NCBI GenBank assembly: GCA_019411205.1
Contig: DXRF01000113.1
Coordinates: 3,100 to 8,607 of the forward strand
From: Parabacteroides sp.
Lineage (GTDB): Bacteria > Bacteroidota > Bacteroidia > Bacteroidales > Tannerellaceae
Direction: 5' to 3'
DNA length: 5,508 nt
Both the position numbers and the translations under genes were made by a program. This document shows positions 1 through 5,508 of the stretch, one piece after another (within the stretch, counting starts at the first letter, position 1; each line of letters begins with the position of its first letter). The notes under the pieces are model-generated. The model made no database searches and was not told where the DNA came from. It was given only the letters and a program-made list of their open reading frames with translations.

Positions 1-935
1 TTGCCAGTCAAACTGATCTTCGGGAAAAGATCGGTTTGTGCCACTCCTACCCTGGCATTCGCTTCACGCAGTTTCTGCTCGGCTTGCCTCATGTCCGGGC
101 GCCGTTCGAGCAAGGAAGAAGGCAGGCCGACCGGCAACGTTTCCGGCAAATGCTGTTCACGTAAAGGTAATCCGCGCGGAACATCCCCCGAATACTGTCC
201 AAGCAGGAAAGAAAGGTCATTCTCCTTTATCTTGATCTTCTGTTCAAGCGAAGGAAGCAAAGTTTCCGTACGTGCCAGTTCCACCTGTGCCTGACTGTAG
301 GACGTCTCGGAGGTTAGGCCGCCTTCAAAACGCAGTTTAGCCAGTCGGACACCCTCACGACGTGCAGCCAAGGTGTGTCGGACAATGGCATGTTCCTGAT
401 CGAGCGCACAAAGTTCATAATAAGCAGCAACCACTTCCGCAACTAATGTCATCTGCAAAGCACGACGTGCTTCCACTGATTGCAGGTAGGCGGCAATTCC
501 CGCTTCGTTTGCCCAACGAAGATTTCCCCACAGGTCCAATTCCCACGAGAGAGTCAATTTGGCTCCGTATTCGGGATCAGGTTTTGAGTTATCACCTCCA
601 TAATTCAGATGCTCTTTCTGTCCATAAATCCGGGCTCCTATTTCCGGGAACTGACCGGCAAAAGTAATCCGTTTCGAAGCAATCATTTCCTTAATCTTTG
701 CCGCTGCAATCTTCATGTCTTTATTATTATCGAGAGCAATGATGATCAAACGCTGCAAAGTCGTATCGGCATACAGGCTCTGCCAAGAGAGACTATCTAT
801 CGAAGCGGTATCCGCCCCTTCCACAATCTCTTCTGGAAGGTTCAGTTCCGGGCGAGCGTACTTCTTACCGATCTTGCAGGAAGAAAAAGCCAGTGTAAGG
901 AACAGGACTATGAATATATAGATATTTCGTTTCAT
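1..935 (-). CDS. Outer-membrane factor of RND efflux pump (TolC/NodT family lipoprotein), C-terminus cut off by window edge
   Basis: This gene encodes the outer-membrane channel of the pump, which in its family forms a trimeric beta-barrel with a long periplasmic alpha-helical tunnel that docks on the adaptor. I translated 311 codons from the ATG at 935-933 and found no stop. Residues 1-20 form a lipoprotein signal (MKRN, a hydrophobic stretch, then LAFSSC with the lipidated Cys at 20). The segment LSWELDLWGNLR (residues 129-140) matches the conserved start of the first barrel/helix repeat. Residues 268-311 carry the family signature: LPSSLLERRPDM, then AEQKLREANARVGVAQ, then LFPKISLTG. Family members are usually about 460-490 residues, so roughly 150-170 residues, including most of the second repeat, lie outside the window. 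The start is 5 bases after the pump stop codon, in an AT-rich context (AATAATTACA-ATG) without a Shine-Dalgarno sequence, so translation is probably coupled to the pump gene. The family call is secure; the transported substrates cannot be read from this protein. Confidence 0.95.
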   Translation of the reverse strand, partial: MKRNIYIFIVLFLTLAFSSCKIGKKYARPELNLPEEIVEGADTASIDSLSWQSLYADTTLQRLIIIALDNNKDMKIAAAKIKEMIASKRITFAGQFPEIGARIYGQKEHLNYGGDNSKPDPEYGAKLTLSWELDLWGNLRWANEAGIAAYLQSVEARRALQMTLVAEVVAAYYELCALDQEHAIVRHTLAARREGVRLAKLRFEGGLTSETSYSQAQVELARTETLLPSLEQKIKIKENDLSFLLGQYSGDVPRGLPLREQHLPETLPVGLPSSLLERRPDMRQAEQKLREANARVGVAQTDLFPKISLTG

Positions 936-940
936 TGTAA

Positions 941-3900
941 TTATTTGCTTGTTGTTCGACGAAGAATACGTTCCAATCTTACTTTACCTTTTATCTTGTA
1001 AATCAAGACAAAGAAGAAAGGAACCAAAACGATCCCGACTGTGATGGCAACCAGCATCCCGAAGAACACACCGGTACCGATACTATGTCGTGAAGCAGAA
1101 CCCGGTCCGCTTGCCAATACCATCGGAAGCATACCCAAGACAAATGCCAATGAGGTCATCAGGATCGGTCGGAAACGCATCCGGGCAGCATGAAGAGCGG
1201 CTTTGACAACCTCGACTCCGGAATCGACCTGTATTTTGGCGAACTCTACGATCAGGATCGCATTCTTTGCGGCCAGACCGATCAACGTTACCAGACCTAT
1301 TTGGAAATAAATGTCGTTGTGCAGGCCTGTCATCCATATTCCAAGGTAAGCCCCCAATGCAGCAACCGGCAATGAAAGTAGTACGGCAATCGGCACAATC
1401 CAACTTTCATATTGGGCAGCCAGGAAGAGAAACACGAAAAGGAATACCAGTGCCAGCACAAATCCAGTCTGTCCGCCAGCCTTTTTCTCCTGATAGGAAA
1501 GTCCGCTCCACTCTAATCCGATATTCTCCGGCAGATGCTCGCGGGCAATCCGTTGCATAGCGGCCATTGCTTCACCAGAACTATATCCAGGAGCGGCAAC
1601 AGCACTGATAGCGGCTGTCGTGAACATATTAAAACGTTTGATCGTTCCCGGTCCGGTCGTATAGCTGGTCGTGCCCAGAGCTGTCAACGGAACCATCGAA
1701 CCGTTCTGTGCACGGACAAAGAACAGACCAAGATTATCACGCGTTGCACGATATGGGGCCTCCGCCTGGATATATACCTTGTATATACGGTTGAACATAT
1801 TGAAATCATTCACGTAGACGGAACCTAAATAAGCTTTCATGGTCGAGAAGATATCCGTCAACGGAATACCGAGGAACTTCGCGCGATCACGGTCTACATT
1901 GAAATAGAGCTGCGGTATCTCCGATTGCAAGGCAGATGACACACCAGTCAGCTCCGGCGCTTGCGATGCATAGAGCATAAACGTATCGGTAGCCGCCACC
2001 AAGTTTTCCCAACTGGCATCGCCACGGGCCTCCAGTTGCATTTCCAAACCTCCGCTCTCTCCTAACCCCGGAATCACAGGAGGACGGTTCAGGTAAGCCA
2101 ATATCTCCGGATAATATAAAAACTCTTTACGACATAATTCCATTACATCCTCCACTCCCATATTGGAAGATTTGCGTTCTTCCCAAGGTTTCAAAATAAC
2201 GGTCAAGGTAGAACGGCTCTGCGAAGTTCCAACACGTGTGCTGCTACCGGTCACGTTCTGCACATATGCGACAGCCGGCAGGTTCTCGATGAAAGCGATG
2301 GCGCGGTCTGTAACTTTACGCGTCCGTTCCAAAGTCGCTCCTTCAGGCATAACCAGTTCGACGGTAAAGAATCCTTGGTCTTCTTCGGGGATAAAACTGG
2401 TCGGGATTACCCGGTTCAGCACGAAAATAAACACGATCACCATTCCGAAACCAGCCAAGATTCGCTTCGGATTCTGAATCGTTTTTTCCAACAAATGGCC
2501 GTATTTATTATTTCCTTTGGCCAGCCAGATATTGATTTTACGGAAGACAATATTCTTTTTCTTCCTGTTTGGGCGCAGGATAATCGCACACATGGCAGGA
2601 CTCAATGTCAATGCCACGACTGTGGACAACAGTACGGAGACCACAATCGTAATGGAGAACTGACGATACAAAGCTCCGGTAATTCCACTCAAAAAACTGA
2701 CAGGGACAAACACGGCCGCCAACACCATAGAGGTAGCTATCAAGGCCCCCGACAACTCGCGCATGGCTTTATGAGTAGCTTCGCGTGCCGTCAGATGTTC
2801 TTCATGCATCAAACGTTCTACGTTTTCCACCACAACGATCGCATCATCCACCACGATACCGATTGCCAGAATCAAGCCTAACAATGTTAACATATTGAGT
2901 GAGAAACCCATGATCAACATAAAGCCGAATGTTCCGATCAGAGAGATAGGAACGGCTATTGTCGGGATCAAGGCAGCACGCCAGTTCTGCAAGGACAGGA
3001 ATACCACCAATACGACCAAGAATAGGGCTTCAAACAAAGTTTTATATACCTCGTGGATAGACTGCGATATATATTCAGTTGCATCGAAAGGGAACTTATA
3101 TTCCAATCCTTCAGGAAAGTTCTGACTGATCTCTTTCATCGCCTCCTTTACATTCGTAGCCACCTCCAGCGCATTAGCTCCCGGAAGCATATAGATAGCG
3201 AGTATAGCCGCATTTTTTCCGTTCAGCCCACTTTCTGTCGAATAAGAAGAAGCTTCGAGCGAAACTCTTGCCACATCACGGATACGGACAATAGAACCGT
3301 CCGGATTAGCACGGACTACAATATCTTCGAACTCCTTTACTGTAGACAAACGCCCTCTGGCTGTGACAGGCAGAGTGATATCGACATCCAATACAGGTTG
3401 TTTTCCTAACTCACCGGCTGCCGATTCGCTGTTTTGCTCTTTCAGGGCATTCTGCAAGTCCTTTACTGTCAAGCCCATATTTGCTAAACGATCCGGATAA
3501 ACCCAGATCTGCATACCATAATAACGACTACCGACATTCGAAACACGGCCTACGCCAGGGATACGACGTAATACATCCAATACGTTAATAGTCGCAAAAT
3601 TACTCAAATAGATCTCGTCGAAACGGGGATCATCCGAAAGCAGACTCAATGTCATCAACTGGCTGGCTGATTGTTTTTCTACCGTGATACCGTTCTGTAC
3701 AACGTCTGCCGGCAAACGGGACTCCGCCAGTTTCACACGGTTCTGGATCTCTACAGCCGAAAGGTCCGGATTCGCATTCACATCGAACGTGACAGTGATA
3801 GTCAGACTTCCCGAATTGGAGCTACTACTTTGCATATAGATCATACCCGGCGTACCGTTCAACTCCTGTTCGATAGGAGTCGCAACAGCCTGGGATACCG

Positions 3901-4069
3901 TCATGGCACTTGCCCCCGGATACGAGGCGCTAATCTTCACAACCGGTGGAGTGATCTGCGGATACTGGTCCACCGGCAACATCACCAACCCGATAATCCC
4001 GACAATAACAATCACCAGGGAAAGCACTGTCGAGAAAACGGGGCGATCTATAAAGAATCCCGGTTTCAT
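941..4069 (-). CDS. RND efflux pump, inner-membrane HAE1-type (AcrB/MexF-like) permease
   Basis: This gene encodes the proton-driven pump of the complex, a presumed trimer in the inner membrane that captures substrates from the periplasm and membrane. It is 1042 residues, the normal full length, and begins MKPGFFIDRPVFSTVLS as AcrB-like pumps do. By eye there are 12 membrane segments: TM1 at 11-30, TM2-6 at about 341-498, TM7 at 538-555, and TM8-12 at about 868-1025. Large periplasmic loops lie at 31-340 and 556-867. The proton-relay residues are all present: D408 and D409 in TM4 (GIVVDDAIVVVENVERLM), K935 in TM10 (GLAAKNAILIVEFA), and R965 and T972 in TM11 (RMRFRPILMTSLAF). They correspond to AcrB D407, D408, K940, R971 and T978. 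The stretch DPRFDEIYLSNFATINVLD (147-165) resembles MexF/OqxB-type pumps more than AcrB. The phenylalanines that line the AcrB deep drug pocket are missing, so substrates should not be copied from AcrB. The start overlaps the adaptor stop by 4 bases and is preceded by AGGAGG. Confidence 0.98.
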   Translation of the reverse strand: MKPGFFIDRPVFSTVLSLVIVIVGIIGLVMLPVDQYPQITPPVVKISASYPGASAMTVSQAVATPIEQELNGTPGMIYMQSSSSNSGSLTITVTFDVNANPDLSAVEIQNRVKLAESRLPADVVQNGITVEKQSASQLMTLSLLSDDPRFDEIYLSNFATINVLDVLRRIPGVGRVSNVGSRYYGMQIWVYPDRLANMGLTVKDLQNALKEQNSESAAGELGKQPVLDVDITLPVTARGRLSTVKEFEDIVVRANPDGSIVRIRDVARVSLEASSYSTESGLNGKNAAILAIYMLPGANALEVATNVKEAMKEISQNFPEGLEYKFPFDATEYISQSIHEVYKTLFEALFLVVLVVFLSLQNWRAALIPTIAVPISLIGTFGFMLIMGFSLNMLTLLGLILAIGIVVDDAIVVVENVERLMHEEHLTAREATHKAMRELSGALIATSMVLAAVFVPVSFLSGITGALYRQFSITIVVSVLLSTVVALTLSPAMCAIILRPNRKKKNIVFRKINIWLAKGNNKYGHLLEKTIQNPKRILAGFGMVIVFIFVLNRVIPTSFIPEEDQGFFTVELVMPEGATLERTRKVTDRAIAFIENLPAVAYVQNVTGSSTRVGTSQSRSTLTVILKPWEERKSSNMGVEDVMELCRKEFLYYPEILAYLNRPPVIPGLGESGGLEMQLEARGDASWENLVAATDTFMLYASQAPELTGVSSALQSEIPQLYFNVDRDRAKFLGIPLTDIFSTMKAYLGSVYVNDFNMFNRIYKVYIQAEAPYRATRDNLGLFFVRAQNGSMVPLTALGTTSYTTGPGTIKRFNMFTTAAISAVAAPGYSSGEAMAAMQRIAREHLPENIGLEWSGLSYQEKKAGGQTGFVLALVFLFVFLFLAAQYESWIVPIAVLLSLPVAALGAYLGIWMTGLHNDIYFQIGLVTLIGLAAKNAILIVEFAKIQVDSGVEVVKAALHAARMRFRPILMTSLAFVLGMLPMVLASGPGSASRHSIGTGVFFGMLVAITVGIVLVPFFFVLIYKIKGKVRLERILRRTTSK

Positions 4070-5232
4070 TCTCTTTCCTCCTCTGCTCTTAATGCTTCAA
4101 TCGCTTTATCGTCACCCGCCTGTATCGGCTGTACCAGCATGCCGGGGACTAACTTATGATAGCCTTCTATCACGACTTGCTCATTTTCACCCAATCCACG
4201 TTCTATAACGATGTTGTTACCGATTTCCGGCCCGGTCTGCACAAAACGTTTTTCTGCTACATTATCCCGGCGAACTACATAAATGAAAGCTCCCCCTTTC
4301 TCTATGGAAATAGCTTTACGGGGAACAACAATTGCACGTTCACGGACATCCAACAAGAGTTTTACCTTTGTGAACTGCCCTGGAAGAAGTTTCTGATTCG
4401 GATTGGAAAGTTCAGCACGTACACCGAATGTTCCGGTCTGCGGATCAACAATCGGATCGGCGAAATTCACTATCCCTTTAACAGGATATTCGGAATCGTC
4501 GGCTAAGGTTACTGTCACAGTCGGTTGCCAGGAGCGGGACGTGTCCTGCTCTCCGAATTTAATGTTACGACGTTCGGCACGCAAATAGTCCAATGCTGTC
4601 ATCTTGAAATCGACCAAAACAGTATCACTTTTAACCACAGCCGCCAATTTGGAGTTTACTCCAGGGCCAACCAAAGCGCCGACATCCACAAAACGTTCGC
4701 TAATATATCCGGCCAAAGGAGAAGTGACAGTCGTATAACTCAATTCAAGTTGTGCCTGGTCCAAATCAGCCTTACTCATAGCAATATCCGCCTCTGCGTC
4801 TTCTAACGACGCTAATGCATTGTCCAAGTCCAATTGGCTGGCAGCATGCTGCTCGTATAAAGGCTGTAAACGTTCTACATCGCGTTTGGCTTTTGCTGCT
4901 TGTGCCTCATTCTTCTTCAGCTGCGCCTTGGCTTTCTCTACTTTTGCCTTATAAAGAGCCGAATTAATAATGAAAAGAGGTTCGTTCTGCTTTACTTCCT
5001 TTCCTTCCACAAATAACATCTTTTCCAGATAACCTTCGACACGAGCATGTATCTCCACGAAGCTGGCTGCCCGGATACGTCCGACATATTCACCAAAAAT
5101 CTGTACATCTTCCTTCGCCGGTTTATCAACAATCACGAGAGGCCTCAAAGGTTCATCCTTATGTCGACACCCTGTTGCTAACACCATCAAGGCTAAAAAC
5201 ACAGCCCCTTTAACCAATCTTTCTCCTACCAT
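4066..5232 (-). CDS. RND efflux periplasmic adaptor subunit (membrane fusion protein, AcrA/MexE-like lipoprotein)
   Basis: This gene encodes the periplasmic adaptor that bridges the pump and the outer-membrane factor. The 388-residue protein starts at the ATG at 5232-5230. This start gives a complete lipoprotein signal: MVGERLVKG, a hydrophobic core, then VLATGC with the lipidated Cys at 22. The internal Met16 would remove most of that signal, so I reject it as the start. The domains run in the usual order. The first lipoyl half is at about 57-91 and the alpha-helical hairpin at about 93-166. The second lipoyl half is at about 168-200 (TTVTSPLAGYISERFVDVGA). The beta-barrel is at about 203-298 (DPIVDPQTGTFGVRAEL, then LLPGQF), followed by the membrane-proximal domain at 300-372. 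R121, L125 and S132 in the hairpin have the +4/+11 spacing of the RLS motif, by which AcrA-type adaptors contact the TolC tip. The protein ends in a charged tail (EALRAEEERE). It is the first gene of the operon, and its TGA overlaps the pump ATG. No Shine-Dalgarno sequence precedes it (ATATTAGAAA-ATG). Confidence 0.97.
   Translation of the reverse strand: MVGERLVKGAVFLALMVLATGCRHKDEPLRPLVIVDKPAKEDVQIFGEYVGRIRAASFVEIHARVEGYLEKMLFVEGKEVKQNEPLFIINSALYKAKVEKAKAQLKKNEAQAAKAKRDVERLQPLYEQHAASQLDLDNALASLEDAEADIAMSKADLDQAQLELSYTTVTSPLAGYISERFVDVGALVGPGVNSKLAAVVKSDTVLVDFKMTALDYLRAERRNIKFGEQDTSRSWQPTVTVTLADDSEYPVKGIVNFADPIVDPQTGTFGVRAELSNPNQKLLPGQFTKVKLLLDVRERAIVVPRKAISIEKGGAFIYVVRRDNVAEKRFVQTGPEIGNNIVIERGLGENEQVVIEGYHKLVPGMLVQPIQAGDDKAIEALRAEEERE
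4077..4082 (-). promoter_or_regulatory. Shine-Dalgarno site (AGGAGG) for the pump gene, inside the adaptor coding region
   Basis: On the minus strand the sequence before the pump start reads AGAGGAGGAAAGAG-ATGA, with AGGAGG ending 7 bases before the ATG. This is a near-ideal match and spacing for 16S rRNA pairing. The same bases encode the last Glu/Arg residues of the adaptor. With the 4-base ATGA stop/start overlap it supports the chosen pump start and suggests coupled translation of adaptor and pump. Neither of the other two genes has such a site, and Bacteroidota often do without one. The match may therefore be partly a by-product of GAG/GAA/AGA codons. Confidence 0.6.
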
Positions 5233-5508
5233 TTTCTAATATCTATAATTGACATTTAAACTTGCTATATATCTAAATCAAAAATGAAATAATCGTACCA
5301 TTGTTTCTATCGATACGTTAAAAAACATTATATAGCTTATTTTGAACACAATACACCTGACACAAAATGGCTTGTTACCTAAATCACAATCCATATATGT
5401 AGAATTATTCCACATTCTTCCTAAAAATTCCCCAATTATGGCGCAAAGTATTACCCTATCAACAATCTTCCGGAAGACATCTTCAATAACTCTATAAAAC
5501 AGCAAGAG
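5233..5508 (-). promoter_or_regulatory. AT-rich leader/presumed control region of the efflux operon
   Basis: These 276 bases are about 29% GC by hand count, clearly below the operon genes, and hold no convincing gene. The operon promoter should lie here, since the adaptor is the first gene. I found no clean match to the Bacteroidota primary promoter (TTTG, about 20 bases, TAnnTTTG). Two imperfect minus-strand candidates exist. TACTTTGC at 5443-5450 is one base short in the TA-TTTG spacing and would give a leader of about 200 bases. TATAATGTTTTT at 5321-5332 has only a poor TTGTGT at 5346-5351 upstream, 13 bases away. An 8-bp direct repeat, CTAAATCA (plus strand, 5273-5280 and 5379-5386), is probably chance. 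The minus-strand frame from the window edge to the TGA at 5280-5278 is open but has no ATG near its left end and no recognisable protein. A second minus frame stops at the TAA at 5453-5451, so an upstream gene could end near there. Confidence 0.5.
5466..5484. repeat. Perfect 12-bp palindrome plus a third half-site (TCTTC/GAAGA array), possible operator
   Basis: TCTTCCGGAAGA at 5466-5477 is identical to its reverse complement. The half-site occurs three times at a regular 7-base step: TCTTC at 5466-5470, GAAGA at 5473-5477, TCTTC at 5480-5484. The second and third copies form another inverted repeat with a 2-base spacer (CA). It lies about 235 bases upstream of the adaptor start and just upstream of the weak TACTTTGC element. 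Such an arrangement fits a dimeric repressor or activator site, but no regulator gene is in view. It could equally lie in the end of an unseen upstream gene. The symmetry is directly visible; the operator role is inference. Confidence 0.4.

Noticed and set aside
1..935. Possibility that the outer-membrane factor is a truncated pseudogene.
   Set aside because: The frame is open without any stop or frameshift to base 1, with all expected motifs in order. The missing C-terminus is explained by the window boundary.
362..1001. Plus-strand open frames of 101 and 130 codons overlapping the outer-membrane factor gene.
   Set aside because: They are antisense to a clear NodT-family coding sequence, lack membrane or domain logic, and overlap each other. 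They are not genes.
2375..2881. A plus-strand open frame of 168 codons antisense to the pump gene, with a similar one of 162 codons at 3671-4159.
   Set aside because: Both lie opposite the highly conserved pump gene, with 3671-4159 also running into the end of the adaptor gene. Their translations are rich in Arg, His, Gln and Cys with no domain pattern. They are shadows of the minus-strand codon structure.
5273..5386. Direct repeat CTAAATCA at 5273-5280 and 5379-5386 as a possible regulator-binding pair.
   Set aside because: An 8-bp repeat 106 bases apart in 29% GC sequence is expected by chance, and the flanks do not match.
5438..5491. A short plus-strand reading frame beginning ATG GCG CAA AGT and ending at a TAA after 17 codons.
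   Set aside because: It is far too short, has no recognisable product or promoter, and runs through the palindrome; it is best explained by chance.
5278..5508. A minus-strand frame open from the window edge to a stop 45 bases before the adaptor start (about 77 codons, including VIEDVFRKIVDR).
   Set aside because: The only start near its left end is TTG, the region is very AT-rich, the translation past the first 30 residues looks random and Cys/Phe-rich, and no family is recognisable. It could only be real as the tail of an unseen upstream gene.

Overview
The window holds one three-gene operon, read entirely on the minus strand, for a tripartite RND (resistance-nodulation-division) efflux pump. 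In transcription order the genes encode a lipoprotein periplasmic adaptor (5232 to 4066), an AcrB-type inner-membrane pump of the HAE1 class (4069 to 941), and a TolC/NodT-type outer-membrane factor (935 to beyond base 1, so its C-terminus lies outside the window). Together they would form a continuous conduit from the inner membrane and periplasm to the outside, driven by proton import through the pump.

The sequence suggests a Gram-negative member of the Bacteroidota, most likely a Bacteroides- or Parabacteroides-like gut anaerobe. The reasons are the adaptor-pump-outer-membrane-factor order, lipoprotein signals on both the adaptor and the outer-membrane factor, moderate GC in the genes (roughly the mid to high 40s by eye), an AT-rich leader, and no Shine-Dalgarno sequence before two of the three genes. 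The genus is an inference and is not proven here.

Layout: bases 1-935 hold the partial outer-membrane factor gene, 936-940 a 5-base gap, 941-4069 the pump gene, and 4066-5232 the adaptor gene, which overlaps the pump gene by 4 bases (ATGA). Bases 5233-5508 are an AT-rich stretch (about 29% GC by hand count) with no convincing gene. It probably carries the operon's control region, including a perfect 12-bp palindrome in a three-part array of TCTTC/GAAGA half-sites. No regulator gene is visible.

The window looks like an ordinary efflux operon and I see no undescribed system in it. The points most worth a second look are the loss of the AcrB phenylalanine cluster from the pump's drug pocket, the palindromic array upstream, and a strong AGGAGG ribosome-binding site placed inside the adaptor's acidic tail codons just before the overlapping pump start.
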